Positions 11,202 to 24,353 are shown, numbered from the stretch's first letter. The stretch is 64,000 bases of DNA from Macrotrachela quadricornifera (GCA_022393335.1 JAJEKB010020906.1:655451-719450), one strand, 5' to 3'. The notes: generated by a model from the sequence alone, not told the origin. Translations and numbers: made by a program.

Positions 11202-12577
11202 ATGAAATACCTATGTGAGAATATAACGGCTTTCGTCCGATCACCCTTTACAATGATGGAAAATCAAAATCTTGAGTATCGCTCAGTAAAAAAGTTTCTT
11301 GTTTTGGAAGGAGAATCTCCATTCAATATTTATCAACGTATGGTGGTGGTTTATGATGAACATGATCCATCACGTACAAGAGTTTTTCAGTGGGCTCATC
11401 GTTTTAAAGATGGGCGATTGAATATTGAAATTGATCGTAAATGTGGTCGACCAATTACTGCAACGGACGATCAAACTATCGAAGCTATGGAAAGTCTAAT
11501 CATCAAAAATCGTCGAATTACTATTCAGGAAATAGCAGATGCCCTGGGTGTTTCAACCTACACGGTACATGGTATTATACATGATAAATTACATATGACT
11601 AAAGTTTCTTCGAGATAGGTACCACATTTACTAACACCTGGTCAAAGACACGAACGTGTTCAATCATGTTTAGAACTTTTGGCTCGTTATTCAGCTAAAG
11701 GAGACAACTTTCTTTTTCGAATTATAACTGGTGATGAATCGTTCCTTCATTATTATTACTCTCTAAAAAAAAGTGTGCAATAAGGAACCATAAAAGGTTC
11801 TAGCGACGATTCAGAACCCTTTATGGTTCTAACTTTGGGTACCATTTTAAGAACCTTTTTTAAGGCTCTAGCTAAACAGTCTAGAACCTTTTCTAGTTTC
11901 AGATTGCTGGCTAAAACTATTTTAAGTTCTAGACTTTCTAGCTTGAACTAAAAAATGGTTTTTAAAATGGTACCGACAAAAGGTTCGGTATTACACCTTT
12001 TTTTTAGAGAGTAAGCTGAATCAAAACAATCATCAAAAGAATGGAAACGAGCTGATTCACCACCACCAACCAAACTTAAACAAGAGAAGTCTACTGGTAA
12101 AGTTTTATATTCCTTTTTTTGGATCATAAAGGAATAATTCTCAAAGAATCTACAACGGCGGGTGTAACAATAACGAAGGAATATTATGCAAGTATTTTGG
12201 TTGAACTTCATCAAGAAATTAAAAGGCAACGGCAAGGTTTAGTTTTAGCTGGTGTTATTCTTCGTCACGATAATGCTCCAGTACATACATAATTTCTTGT
12301 TTCTTCTACTATTCATAATTTAAAATATGAATTGCTTCGTCATCCACCTTATTCTTCAGATCTGGCTCCCAGCGATTATTTTCTGATTCCTCTTTTAAAA
12401 GATCATCTCAAAGGAAGACACTACGATGATTGAAGTTCATTAGGATCATCAATATATCAGTGTCTGAACAGTATGTCTAAAGATGATTATACAGCAGCTA
12501 TACGAAAACTTCCAGAACGTTGGCAAAAGTGTATTTCAGCAGAGGGACGATACTTCGAAAAGGAGCACATACATTAA
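11202..12577 (+). pseudogene. mariner transposase (DD34D-like), broken
   Basis: The N-terminal HTH region is readable in the first 139 codons (RTRVFQWAHRFKDGR; CGRPITATDD; then a second HTH ending HGIIHDKLHMTKVS). A TAG at 11616 interrupts it, but the frame continues (VPHLLTPGQRHERV, then GDESFLHYY, which carries the first catalytic Asp) until the nested MITE. Beyond the MITE the coding continues with FFWDHKG, HDNAPVHT (second Asp) and HPPYSSDLAPSDYF (third Asp), but with further stops and frame changes. The end reads WQKCISAEGRYFEKEH, typical of mariner C-termini. The start is uncertain: 11202 or an internal Met near 11255. The copy cannot encode active transposase as read. Confidence 0.85.
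11759..12011. mobile_element. Word-repeat MITE (AGAACC word) inside mariner
   Basis: Ends CTCTCTAAAAAAAAGTGTGC and the complement of CTCTCTAAAAAAAAGGTGTA, flanked by TA at 11757-11758 and 12012-12013. The interior is a dense set of GGTTCT/AGAACC and AAAGGTTC words in both orientations. It interrupts the mariner transposase just after the GDESFLHYY motif. The same kind of end recurs near 19006 and 63056. Confidence 0.85.
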
Positions 12578-12689
12578 TAATTGTAACGTGTTTTGTTGTT
12601 TTATAATAAAACCAGTCCCGATACTTTTTGAACGGCCCTCGTATATATATATTTCTTTCATGATAAAAATATTTTTATTACGATTTTTC

Positions 12690-12990
12690 ACAGGAAAAGA
12701 AATCTCATATATCAGATCAGATAAGATACATTGTACTTTCTCGTCTATGTTTCTTTGTTTCATGAGTCTCATTCGATCTGATAAGATCCGATACGAATCA
12801 TTAAGTTTGTTCTTATACGTTTCTTAATATTGGAATCTTGCACGATTTGCGCTTGAGTCATACACTAAGATTCATACGAGATCTTCCAAAAGCACTGCGT
12901 ATATGATAATGCTTGATCTTTGAGTAAGATCTTATAGAAAATCTTGGATGGACACGATCTTATATCATTTTGACTGATCTGACGTCCGGT
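12690..12990. repeat. Word-repeat block built on AAGATC / GATCTTAT
   Basis: Many diverged copies of GATCTTAT, AAGATC and CAGATCAGATAAGAT in both orientations. The block lies just beyond the right end of the mariner element. It has no coding content and no defined ends. Confidence 0.5.
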
Positions 12991-14960
12991 TTTTCGACCT
13001 GGGTGAGTTTGATTAAATTTGAATTTTTTTTCATGGAAAGATTTTCATGTTTTATAAATGATTGACATGACGTAATGGTAGTGTAAACTTAATCATTTTT
13101 ATAAAATGAGAATCCCAAAAACATTGCATATATTTTAAAAACATCAACGAAAATGCGCAATAATGGTGAATCATAGCATTTTTTTTACTTCTGACATCAT
13201 GTCTCTATGGAAAATTTTCCATTAAAATGGTGTAAACTACATCAATTTTTTTCATTTTTTCCCATAGGCATGATCTTTGTGACATAGATAAAATGCAGTA
13301 TGGCAGTCTTTACTCATACCTCCTCCTCACTTTACTTAAGATTGAAGATAAGAAGAGAGAGAATGTCTTTTTGGTTTAATTTTTTAAAAGTCATGATAGT
13401 TTGCGAAATACATCTAAAGATAAGAAGATGGGTAAATATTAAAACTCATATATAGTATACATGTATATATATACACATGACAGATTTCAGTCTATATAGT
13501 GTTTTGTAAAGTACTTCGCTTATAATTACGTTTCTTCTATATGAAGATTGTTAAAAACTATTAATATTTCTGTTACAAATAACTCAAACACATTAACCCA
13601 AAAAAGTCAAAACTGTAAATAATAAGTAAGTATTCCGTTTGATTTCGAAACAAAATTTTGATTTATATTGAATTCACAGTGAATTGTTATACATAGTTAT
13701 TCTTGTGCGATCCTCTCTTAATTTTGTTAGTTTGAAATCTGACATGCTATAAATCCAAACTATTCAAATTCGGGGAGGTTGGTACCGTGAGTAGGCCATG
13801 AACAGAAATAAAATGTAAAAACGGTTAAGTACGAACTTCATCTTGTGTGCCGAGTTATAACTGAAATTTTCCAAGTTTCATATGAAAATAAATATCTGGT
13901 TTACTATAGTAAACCCTTTCAAATCACATCAAATTCTCATCGTTCGTAGAACTCTTTGTATGGATTATTTTGATATAAGATTAGTTGAGTTTAGCACTTG
14001 AAAATATAACAAATGTGTTAAAATACTTTACACAGTTATTCATGAGAAACTCTATGACTTTTCGATCATATCCTAAAGTATTGTAATGGAAACTTTTGGT
14101 CAGAGTATAATCAATTCTTGAACAATGTAAATATCCCTCATTTTTAGTTTTTGTCAAATTTTTCCACGAAAATAAAATCTAAAATGAAATCCAAGATATT
14201 CACTGTAATCATAGTAGCAACATCACTGAGTCACTCCACTTACATTCCCGAGAGATATACTTAACATCCTCCGTCTGTATATGAAGCAAGAGGTCAAGGT
14301 ATTAAGTTAAAGTATTATCTATTGTACACGAAACTGAGTAATTGAGAGTGACGAATTTATGGGCCGTCAACGACCGATTGTGTGCTGTGTCTCATTGGTC
14401 GATTTAGAAAGCTACAATAAACGATTGAAAAAATTGATATTTCTCAGAGAATGATTGATGAACTCGTTTACCTAACAATTAGTCTATTTCACTTTATTTT
14501 ATCGAAAATGTTAATATATATATATATCTTTGTTCAGAATATGTTTGAGAAGTATACCTAACTAGGAAGTAAATACTTCGGATAGTTCCCTCGTCAACAA
14601 AATTGGATTGAGGATCGAGTGAATTATTCTGGTAAGTCTTATTTGTTAACTAGTTTCGACCAACTTTTATAGATATTACTAAAACTCTAGTCTTGAAATC
14701 TCTTAACTTTTTTCTGATTTTCGATACTGTAAGTATTGTTGCGATATTGCTTAGTATGTATCGGAAATCAGGATAAAAGAAGTCATCCGGCGCACAGTTT
14801 TAGCTTTCTATTAAAATCATAGCTTAAGACATTTCTGTGTCTTTTTTATCTATTAGGTTAATTTTTCTAGAAGAATTCCACTATCATATATCAGATTTTA
14901 GAAGCGCTTTGTGATGATACTTTGTCTAATATCTTCAAATTTAACTCTTAAGAGTGAGGC
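12991..14960. other. No recognised gene
   Basis: About 2 kb of AT-rich sequence with TATATA runs near 13440-13480 and 14510-14530. No supported coding frame, RNA gene or terminal repeat was seen. Confidence 0.5.
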
Positions 14961-14974
14961 TATTTTTTATAAAA

Positions 14975-15690
14975 TACTACCGGTAATACCCGGCGTTGCT
15001 AGGGAAATTTACATACTGAAAACTTACTATATCAGAAAACGGCAGAAGGCATATAGAGGACCTGCTTCAGATATTTTATATATGATTACTACATGTCCCA
15101 CCGTGCATACACTTGCATTCATGCATAAACCGAACAATTCAGTAAATAGTGTGGGAATGTGAGTGTCTTTTTTTACTCAAGCAAATTGTCATACTATACA
15201 AACACCCGCTGGAAAGAGGTGATACTAAGAGGCGAATAATCTATCAATAGTAGTAAATATTCTAAAGTCTTTGAAAGATTGGTGAAAATTGCCATATATC
15301 ATAACCTGCATAAAATTTCATTCCGTCCCTCCTCCTGGCTCTCTTTCAATCTTCGTCTGGACTCAAGGTATTCCATGAAACGCTTGACGACACTAACTCG
15401 TACAGCGTCCAAATACAAAAAGAAAACCGACGAACAGAGACAACCTTCTTCTTTAAATATACAGATTATGAGCTATGGGTAATGGAATTTTATTCCATTT
15501 ATTGCTTTCCACATTCGATGAGTATTTCCACTTATACGGTTACCGTTTATGTCATAAATTCTATTTCCTTTTTTCGAGTATCCTGGAACCTCTTACGCTC
15601 AATGGCAAACAATGCAGATTTATTATAACAAACGGAGGGACAAACATTCCTTTAGATGAAATTTTTAAGTCGAAAACTATTCTATGACCT
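14975..15690 (+). repeat. Dispersed repeat, copy 1
   Basis: About 0.7 kb is clearly homologous to two stretches downstream (45530-45730 and 47330-47830) in the same order and orientation. Shared landmarks are CAGAAAACG.CAGAAG.CAT, CCGTGCATACACTT, AATAGTGTGGG, CATAACCTG and CCTTTAGATGAAA. The short frames inside differ between copies, so it is unlikely to be coding now. It may be the decayed 3' end of a retroelement or a long MITE; the family is not recognised. Confidence 0.75.
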
Positions 15691-16558
15691 TCCTCTAAAA
15701 AGTTGTTATCAAAATCAATAAAAATCCTTTCTAAACATTATTAAAGGCATAGATTTAATTCGTTCCAATTCAATATGCATTACAAATCAATAAAAGGTCC
15801 TGTTTAAACGAATTTATGCAGGGAAACATTTAAATTAGATCAGTAAAACTTATGTTGCGTTTTCGTCAAAATTTTCTGTTCAATTGTTTTCATTGATCTT
15901 GAATTCTTTTACGGTTTTCAATGCTAAAAAACTTAGCGTATTTATAAAATCTAGAAGAAATATTGTTATATAGCTGTAAAAAAGCACAGTTCCTATTGCA
16001 ACTTTAGTAACTTCCGCAAAATTCATCGATTTACGAAATACTCTTTGATTTTCCTTGATTTATGAGAAAAATTCAAGTACAAATTAAGATTTGACTTAAC
16101 TGGGGAATTGAGATACATGGAAAGTTCTATATTTACTGAGAGATGTTTATACTAAACAACACTTTTAATTCAGATTTCGTCATCATTGAACGATTTAAAG
16201 AAAAAATAAATACTTCAATGTGGAGGTCGTCTCAGTGATAATTTCCCTAATTCATTGAATTTATTTTTGCGAAAAATAAAAACAATGATACATTTTTTAT
16301 TTCCGGTTTCTGATTAAATAGGATGAAGACTATTGTAGATCTATGATTTCTAACTTTCTAGTCATTCTCAGAATGATGCAGTCGGAAATGATGTTTAGTA
16401 GTAATTGTGAATTCAAATTTCTAAAAGCTTTCACAATTTTTGAAAATTTCAATTTTAATTAATTTTAACATACAGGTTTCGAAATTTGTATCAGTTTTAG
16501 ATTTACAAGTTTATTCTTTCACAACACATACGCAACAATAAATATACATCGATCTTTA
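15691..16558. other. No recognised gene; upstream of the MAM gene
   Basis: AT-rich intergenic sequence. A possible 3' splice site (TTTTAACATACAG, ending near 16475) precedes the MAM gene and might belong to an untranslated first exon or a trans-splice acceptor. Confidence 0.4.
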
Positions 16559-16568
16559 TCTATAAAAC
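16558..16568 (+). promoter_or_regulatory. Possible TATA box of the MAM gene
   Basis: TCTATAAAACT lies about 40 bp before the start codon. The position would give a very short 5' leader. The sequence is AT-rich throughout, so this could be chance. Confidence 0.3.
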
Positions 16569-16604
16569 TAAATAATTTCCTCCATAACAACAAAATTATT
16601 TAAC

Positions 16605-18512
16605 ATGTTGTTTTTAATTTTCATTTTGTTTTCATATGTATTATGTTGTCAAACATCATCTCTTAAATGCGACTTTGAAACTCCATGTACTGATTTTATT
16701 ATGAGTTATGATTGGATATTAACTGATGGTAGTGATCCTCAGCCACTTGATCATGATCATACATTAAATACAATCTCTGGCCACTACATATACTATGAGC
16801 CGTATGCAAAACCACCGGATGCTCGCATAGAAGCTGAAATTAAAACAAAAACTTGGCTAGAATTAGCAATCGATCAAAGTGTATGTTTTCGAATGTGGTA
16901 TTATACTCCTCAGCTGCAACTTCCAATTAGTATCCAAGTAGCACAAGGTGATGATGAAAAATTAATAAGAATTCTAGATACAATTCCCGGTAAAGATCCA
17001 ACAATCAATGATTGGACATTAATTAATATCCCATTACCAGCTGAAAAAATCAAATTATATATTCGACTAAATACGTCAACTGTACCTTTAGCATTTGATG
17101 ATCTCTCTGTCGATTATTGTGATGGACCACGTCCTTTACCTTCAAAAACATTATATGAATGCGATTTTGAATCATCATGTGTTGATGATTTTGTTTCATT
17201 ATCCTATTATCCATATCAGTGGTCAATTATGAAAGCAGAAGATGCAATTAAAAAACATGATCGAGCACCTTCTGTTGATTTTACATTCGGCAATCAATCA
17301 GGACATTATGCAATAGTATCTAATTCAAGAACCACTGAGAATGGAAATGCTGGCTATCTTGCTTTACAAAAATCATTTAATATTACTTCAAATGAATCTT
17401 TTTGTTTAAATTTTCAATATTATAGTTTTAGTCGTCGTGCTGATAATCATTTGAATGTATTTCTTTTGTTACCAAATACATCAAACATAGTACAAAAGCT
17501 ATGGCCACATACTTTTCCTGATTATTCGTAAGTTGAAGAAAAACTAAAATAATACACCCCAGAATTCCTTTATACTATCACTTTAGATATATCAATAATA
17601 CATGGTGCGTCATTTTTTTAGTTTTCAACTAAAACTCAAGTGAAAATTAATATATTTTTCTTCTTATATAGGGCATGGAGTATAGTGAATCTACCAGTTG
17701 GCTTTTATTCAATTCTTTTTCAAGTAGATAGTTGGTATGGTGAATCAATGTCATTTTCTTTAGATAATATTTCTGTAAAATCATGTGATTATCCTCCTTC
17801 GATATTTACTAATGAGACTGCTTATCTCTCTATATCATGTAATTTTGATGATTTAACGATGTGTCTTATAAAGAATGATGATTCATATATTCAACCCACA
17901 TATAATTTTACTGTTCACACTGGTCATACAGTACCTGATAGAACATTAGGTCCACTACGAGATCATACAAATAATTCCGAATCAGGAGGTTTCATTTTTT
18001 GGAATCAAAATTTACTTAATATTAGTTTACCTAATGGTTTTGTTCACTCCACAAAACCGATACAATCAAATTTAGGAATGTGTATTGAATTTGCTTATTA
18101 TGTTAAATCATCAAATGGTAGTAGAAGCGAAATACAATTAAGTATACTAGCATCGGGATGTTATGGATCGATTTTATGGTTTACACAATTAGATGATAGT
18201 GACGGTTGGAAATTAGTAAAAATACCTGCACCAAGAGTTGTTTGCATGATAACATATCGTTTTTCTGTCGTTCAACAAAATGTAGTGCCAGTATCAGTTG
18301 CATTTGACGATATTAAAATAGGACAATGTAATACCCATTCTTCAACAACATCAACAATAACTACAACTCATATTACTGGCACTCAAACTATTACAACCAC
18401 TAGCAATAGTTCTATAATGCAATCAACGACATCACTAAATAATACTCGAAGATTACTATCTTTTAGTAGATATTTTATGATCATATTTTATTTTTTATTA
18501 AGAATGATTTAA
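16605..18512 (+). CDS. MAM-domain membrane protein (two exons)
   Basis: Exons 16605-17527 and 17672-18512 join across a 144-bp intron (GTAAGT...TATATAG) to give 587 residues. Residues 1-19 are a signal peptide. Three MAM-like domains follow, each opening with C-D/N-F-D/E. They begin near residue 22 (KCDFETPC), residue 186 (CDFESSC) and residue 364 (CNFDDLTMC), and end in patterns such as AFDDLSVDYC and AFDDIKIGQC. A Ser/Thr-rich, probably O-glycosylated stalk (about 525-570) leads to a hydrophobic C-terminus (YFMIIFYFLLRMI) that would act as a membrane or GPI anchor. MAM domains mediate extracellular adhesion. The splice keeps the reading frame (phase 2) and falls inside the second MAM domain. 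It stands alone among repeats and is intact as read. Poly(A) signals (AATAAA) occur just after the stop. Confidence 0.88.
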
Positions 18513-18559
18513 AATAAAATAAAAACTAACTGTTCCAAGTAATATTCTGACTTATACAA

Positions 18560-19000
18560 GTGAGAAAAATCTGCACAAGTCAAAAACTATGTGCATCGAT
18601 CAATCTTGATCCCATGGTAGGCGTTATATATCTACTCGATATATTCTTTTCTTAACTTTCTTTCTCTTATTCTCTGTTCGTACCTTTTGTTTTAATGAGA
18701 CGTCTGATAAGATATACAATACGTAGATGGAGATAAACAAAGAGATTTACTACGAAAAGTAACGAAGTAGAATTGAGCTGAGCTACAAATGCTTGCAATG
18801 TCGTATATGGAATCAAACGAGAACAGATTGACCCATATTCACTCAAAATATAGAATATCCAGAAATGATAGGATCACCTCTCTTGGATTTTGAGAGTAAT
18901 AAAGATTTCTTGAACTAAAGAAGGTTTTGTTCCCAACCTAATGTTATATCCATGGACACATTGTAGCAGTCTATCAAGTGCTATAGTGATTTGAATTTGA
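18560..19000. other. No recognised gene
   Basis: AT-rich sequence without supported features. Confidence 0.5.
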
Positions 19001-19005
19001 GCGAC

Positions 19006-19110
19006 TACACTCTAAAAAAAAACGTACTCTTGGAAACTTTTAGCGAGTTTCCGAGCTCCAGGAACTTATGTAACGTTCTGGCTTTTCCGAACTGCTAAAA
19101 CATCTACTAC
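19006..19110 (+). repeat. Left end of a word-repeat MITE (CACTCTAAAAAAAA type)
   Basis: After a TA, the sequence CACTCTAAAAAAAAACGTAC matches the ends of the elements at 11759 and 63056. It is followed by GGAAACTTTT, GAGTTTCC and GGAACTT words in both orientations. No matching right end was found, so the copy is probably truncated. Confidence 0.55.
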
Positions 19111-19900
19111 TCCATATCCTCATATGATACTATGGGGTCAATTAAAACCGGCTCCCCGCTAGTTCGTGTTATATTTTTACCACTGTCTGTCTCTTATTTT
19201 TTAAAAATATTATATACAAGTAACGCTCGTCGTTGCGACTCGTTTCACCCTCGACTGAAACCAATCTAATTATTATCTATCATTGCTTGTTGAGTCCTGT
19301 TTTGAGATTTATCGCTGAATACACGCATACATACAAATAAACTGCATAATATTGTCAGTGAGGACTATTTTACAGTTATAAACAGACTGGATCTTTAATT
19401 TTTCAGTTAAGTTTTTCTAAAGTGAACTCTAAGGAGCGGCTCGTAGCGGTCATCGGTGTTCCTATGATTCACAACTTTCGACTGCTCAATTTTGTCTATG
19501 ATGTGCGTATAAATTAAAGTAGTGCTTATTTTCTTCTGAACACATCTTATAGTGATACTGAAGAAACCTTTCAAAAATCATGGAGTGGCAAATATCAAAT
19601 TGATACAAATTTTAGACTCTGCACGTCAAAATTATTGATAAATTCAATTCTTGAAAATTTGAAAATTTTGAAAACTTTAGAGTTCGAAAAATTATCGTTA
19701 CTTCTGCAAACTATACAGATGCGCAGAGATGTATGTACATATATAAATCACTACGTCAATCATGGAATTCAAAAAAACCAGACAACCAGAAATTTTCTTC
19801 TTCGAATCATAAAATTCAGAAAACGGCAGAAAACCAGAAATCAGAAATTTACTTCTTCGAATCATATTAAAAAAACAAATTCAAATTTCAAAAATTTTTT

Positions 19901-19975
19901 GCTCGACTGAAGGAAGGGTCATATGAAAAAAAATAGTTTGTTTGCTTGTCACGAGTCAAAAAAACATCGGCTTAA
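19901..19975 (+). repeat. CCCTCGACTG-family end, copy
   Basis: GCTCGACTGAAGGAAGGGTC then ATATGAAAAAA...TAGTTTGTTTGCTTGTC matches other copies at 20540 and 41616 (plus), and at about 24290-24353, 24575-24646, 24955-25002 and 35990-36050 (minus). This looks like the terminal region of a DNA transposon family. The superfamily is unknown. Confidence 0.7.
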
Positions 19976-20153
19976 CTGTTACCCATCTAACTATGGTCTT
20001 CAAGTTCTATTATATGGAGGCACACATAGGTCCTTATAAGCTACTACATAGAGGCATCCTTGAGTCCTCAAGTTCTATTATATAGGGATAGCCTTGGTTG
20101 CTCAAGTCCTATTATACAGTGGTGCCCTTGGACTATAGTTCGTTCGGAACATC

Positions 20154-20539
20154 CTGATGTTTTACCATTACAATAGTACAGATACATGGAAGTGGGAGGG
20201 ATTCCTGGAACACGTCTCTTGGGCAGCCACTATCGTCATTATTCTACAGATAAAACATGGGGTCGTTCGGGCCAATTTAAGGTTGTCACATATATCCTAT
20301 AATTTACCCCGAATACCCTTGTGTTTTACCAGTACAATAGCGAAGAAACAGGGAATGGGGAGGGTCTAGAGTAATGGCTCATTGGGCCATCGATATTGCT
20401 ACTATTGTACAGATGAAATATGGGGTTGTTCGGGCCGATTTAAGATTGTCATACATATGCGATAATTCGCCTCGAACACCCTGATGTTGTACCAATTTAA
20501 TAGCGTAGAAATAGGGAATGGGGAGGTCCTAGAGTAATA
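20154..20539 (+). repeat. Tandem repeat of about 163 bp, 2.4 copies
   Basis: Units start at 20154, 20318 and 20481 with CTGATGTTTTACCA-like sequence. Each contains GGGAATGGGGAGG-like and ATGGGGT.GTTCGGGCC segments, and the third is partial. No domain is visible in any frame. Confidence 0.8.
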
Positions 20540-20870
20540 CCCTCGACTGAAGGGAGGTTCACACGGCAAAAAGTAAAATGCGTTTGTCTGTCTGTCGCAG
20601 GTCAAAAGGACACATGCACTTACATCCAACGAAACCTTGAGAACAAGGAGTGTGACCAAAGTTTTTCGGGGTGCAGCAGTCGAATGGTACTATTAGTTTT
20701 TGAAAATTTTAAATTAATTTTTCCAGGTTATAAGAAGGCTATTTTAAAAAAATAATGATTTTCTATGTAATTTGACAAAAGGTTTTCGGGGTCGAGGAAT
20801 CGAATGGTACCATTGGTTTTTGAATTTTTTTCAAATATTATTTTTACGAAAAAAGGCTTTTTTTTAGAAA

Positions 20871-22596
20871 AGAAGGGTTTGTCTCGTAGATTGTAGGAGA
20901 GATCACGTTACATAAAATGACGTCGTAGTTATCCAAGTATGGTTTTCCTAAAGTTCCTGTGTATCTTTTTGTGTCCAAGTCAATTTGAAAGCGTTGTCAG
21001 CTACATTAATATCAAAAGTTTGCAATACTCTAGTTGAAAACTATATAAAGGTAATGTAGGGTAAAGAATTTGCATACGGAATCAAATTTGTGGTTCATAA
21101 TGAGTTACCAAAAAATTAGTAATTAGCTTTACTAATTTTCCTGAGAAGTTTGATCTAAGATCAGTGAATAAAAACTGAGTTGGTTTGCTAAATAGTTAAT
21201 TGTCAATAACATAAAGTGTCTCCATAATAAGTCCACGAATGACAATTGACTAGAACCAAACCATATCTGGAATTAGTTTTTCAATATAGGGAGGTATCAA
21301 AGAATGATAAAGTAGTAAATCATCTTTTCTAATAAGACTTGACTAATAGTTATCGAGCATGGAAAATACGAATTCGAAGCTAGTGAAAATGTTTCCGATC
21401 TGTTTCGTAGTTTTCTCTGATGAACTGCGTGTTGTTTTAAGTTTAACTCACAGATATTTGAGAGCCGTGAATCTATGTTCGATATTGATTCTAATATAAA
21501 GTTTTCTTTGTTGATTATCATATGTTGGATGTTTGAGTGAGATTTACACAAACATATATAAAAAAACGCAGCAACGGTTCGAAGTTCTGTCGTTGAGTTT
21601 CCATACATATCAACCGTAAAATTATATTCCAAAATAGACGAGGCTCTTTCCTAGACCATAAGGTGCTGTATTCTATTTGTAGCAATTCTGAAACAGTTCG
21701 CGTTTTTTATCTTTTTAACAAGAGTATTAACAAATATCCATTTGCTTTTTGAGAATAATTTAAACGAGATGCATCCATTACCTTAATAGGTGAACTTATA
21801 TCGGTCGGAATAGTGATGTTAAATATGCAAACGGCCAGTCGTGAGTGGCCGACCGAAGGGAGGCCGACGAACGACTAGACGTTGGTTGAAGAGTTTTATG
21901 GCAACATAATAAGTGAGAGTTGAGGCACCATGAGAAAATGGCGAATGATTCGATCCTCGAGGCAAAATAATTTTGTTATTAGACATTTGTTGTCAAAATA
22001 ACCTATTCATTAAAGGACTTCTGAATCCTAATATGGTGTTATTTGTTTGCTGTTAATCCGAAGTCATATTCGCTCGATCTCGAACATCATGCATTTTTTC
22101 TTATATCTGTAGATTGTAACAAGCCAATACTATCGGAAATCCCAATGAAAAGTTTGGGCGAAATATTTTATTCCTATTTTTTTGATTAAGAGGAGGAGTT
22201 ACATAAAAAACACAGCTCTGTGTGTGTGTTTGCTTAGAATATAAGGTCAAGCTAAAGTAACTCAGCTGGAGTCGATGGCAACGTTACATTTTGTCTGAGG
22301 CTTTTGTTATGAACTCCGGTTGAACTATCGTCCAGGTAACTCGTGTCAATACTCTATCAACACATCATAAAAATTAAAATATGCTATCTACGATAAGAAA
22401 ATCGTGACTACATGATATATTTTCGAAATTAAGATTGATAGTTTTAGTTTTGGAAATCATACAATGTGGGAGATTCGTTTCAAATAAGCAGGCTGTACCA
22501 TCAAACTTATCGACTGTTTATCTATCATTTATTGTCGAAATAGATAAAAAAAATTCAGTCGATGATTCAGCGAGTCACCTTTGACAAGCGTTACTT
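20871..22596. other. No recognised gene
   Basis: Interior of the putative element. A short GC-rich patch at about 21830-21890 (GGCCAGTCGTGAGTGGCC) can form a hairpin. No supported coding frame. Confidence 0.45.
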
Positions 22597-22599
22597 GTA

Positions 22600-23000
22600 T
22601 TGAAGCAGTAGATTTTCGGATTCCACTTTTCTGCTGCTTACAGGAAATCATATAGAAATAAACATCGATGTTGATAAATCCATAAAAACTTTTAGCAACT
22701 TTATCACAAAAAGTACATTTTTGATTTCTACTTTTCTTGTCTGAAAACAAAAACATATACACATCGTCATTTTTGTAGATATATCTATACTAAAATTTTT
22801 AGAATATTCTTGAAAAAGTAGATTTCTGATTTCTGCTTTTCTGGTCGTCATAGAGAATGATACCAATACGGTCATCTATGTACATATGTCTGTACTAAAA
22901 TTTGAAGAAGGTTAGTGGAAAAGTAAATTTCTGTGCTATAGTTTAAGAAGCGCTGTAGTAAATTTCTGCTCAAAAGGCAGAAATCAAAACCAGAAGTTTA
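22600..23000. repeat. Tandem repeat of about 105 bp
   Basis: Diverged units starting near 22601, 22707, 22811 and 22914 each contain AAGTAGATTTCTGATTTCTG-like sequence followed by CTTTTCTG and an ATCTATACTAAAATTT-like tail. The frames called here on the minus strand are products of this repeat, not genes. Related words (CCAGAAATCAGAAATTTACT) occur at 19790-19860. Confidence 0.65.
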
Positions 23001-24285
23001 TTGAAAACTGGTTGCAATTTGAGATTTGCCACGCCCTCTCAAAAATACATTTTATATTCACGTGTTGTTATCAACTCATTCTGTAGTAAACCAGAAAATT
23101 AACATGCGTAAAAAGAATTGAGCCGTATTTTAGATAGTTTAATGGGAATGGGACTCGTAGATATGTGATACTAATACTCATTGTCTCGATTCTGGCAAAT
23201 TCTTTTCTTATGGTCAAATAGACGTCAATTTCTTTCACATCTTCCTGCAAGCCTAGCTCCCGTTCGACGCTACATATTCGGCGTTAAGTCAGTTATCACG
23301 AATATTCTTTGTTTATAATTTCTTATTGTTGTGTGTTTATTTCGTATAAAAACTCCTATTACTGCACTGCAAAAGCTATCTTATAAAATGTCGACGAAAA
23401 TGTTGCATTCACTTTAAATACAACTGTTGGCATTTTTATCAAAATAGCTTCGATGAATGTAGCGTGTGCATTTTCATAAGTTTTTTATATACAATAGAAA
23501 GATACATAACCTAATCTAAAATTTTAATTCCAAGTCAGTTGATATAGACAATAAAAAGCAAACTGACTAGATTAGTTTCGATTAGTGTTCCACTCGGTTT
23601 AAAGAAACATAACAAATATCCAGCAACTCTAATCTCAACTTCGCTCCCCGCTCAATTACATTAAAGATTATTAACAGTGGATTATTCTATATTCACTTGG
23701 GCGTATCCAAATTACTCATTAAGTGATATTTTCCGTGAAATGCGTATTCAAAATGTTTTTCAGAACTGATTTAAAGAAAATCTCTACGTTTCGCATAATG
23801 TTCAAATACATTATCAATCGATTGGACTCAATTAGTTGAATTTTTCCTATGAATCTCATCGAACTAAATCGTACCTTCCGCGAATCTATCAGATCAGCGA
23901 CTAGTCGCTTACGTGTGCTTCTGCCATGCACCATCCTGTTTCATTTATAAACAACCGGATTTAGGTTTGGCTTATTGCAAGAAAACCCGTAGTTACTTAA
24001 ATTAACATTTAATAGATTTAATTCGGCTTGACTAACTTTAGTTGTATTAATTTGCATTAATTAGCCATAATTGGCCTTAACTACCACTAACTAGCTTTCC
24101 ATTCATCTCCATAGATTAGCCACAATGACTGATCCACCTAGATTGACCATCATAACCCATCCCTTATTCCCTGACAAAGTTTTTACCACCTGTCACACGT
24201 CACAAACGGATGTTCTTTTTAAATTTGATCAGCAACTAAGACATGTTTATTTTTGATCTTTGATCCATGACTAGGCGATGCTTTT
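23001..24285. other. No recognised gene
   Basis: AT-rich. Between 24000 and 24130 TTAATTAGCC-like words recur. No supported coding frame. Confidence 0.45.
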
Positions 24286-24289
24286 TCAT

Positions 24290-24353
24290 CTTGCCACAAA
24301 CATACATACACACAAAGGCATTTGATTTCATTTGATCCTTCCTTCAGTCAAGG
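24290..24353 (-). repeat. CCCTCGACTG-family end, minus copy
   Basis: Read on the minus strand this gives CCTTGACTGAAGGAAGGATC then AAATGAAATCAAATGCCTTTGTG..., the same consensus as 20540 and 35990-36050. Confidence 0.65.

Larger units (their letters stand above)
11074..12641 (+). mobile_element. mariner-family element, decayed
   Basis: Terminal repeats: CGTGGACCGTTAGAAAAGTT at the left, and the complement of CGAGGGCCGTTCAAAAAGTA at the right, flanked by TA on both sides. It contains a broken transposase frame and, at 11759-12011, a nested 253-bp MITE. Without that insertion it would be about 1.3 kb, the usual mariner size. Confidence 0.85.

Noticed and set aside
22529..22875. Overlapping minus-strand frames resembling each other
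   Set aside because: They are products of the 105-bp tandem repeat.
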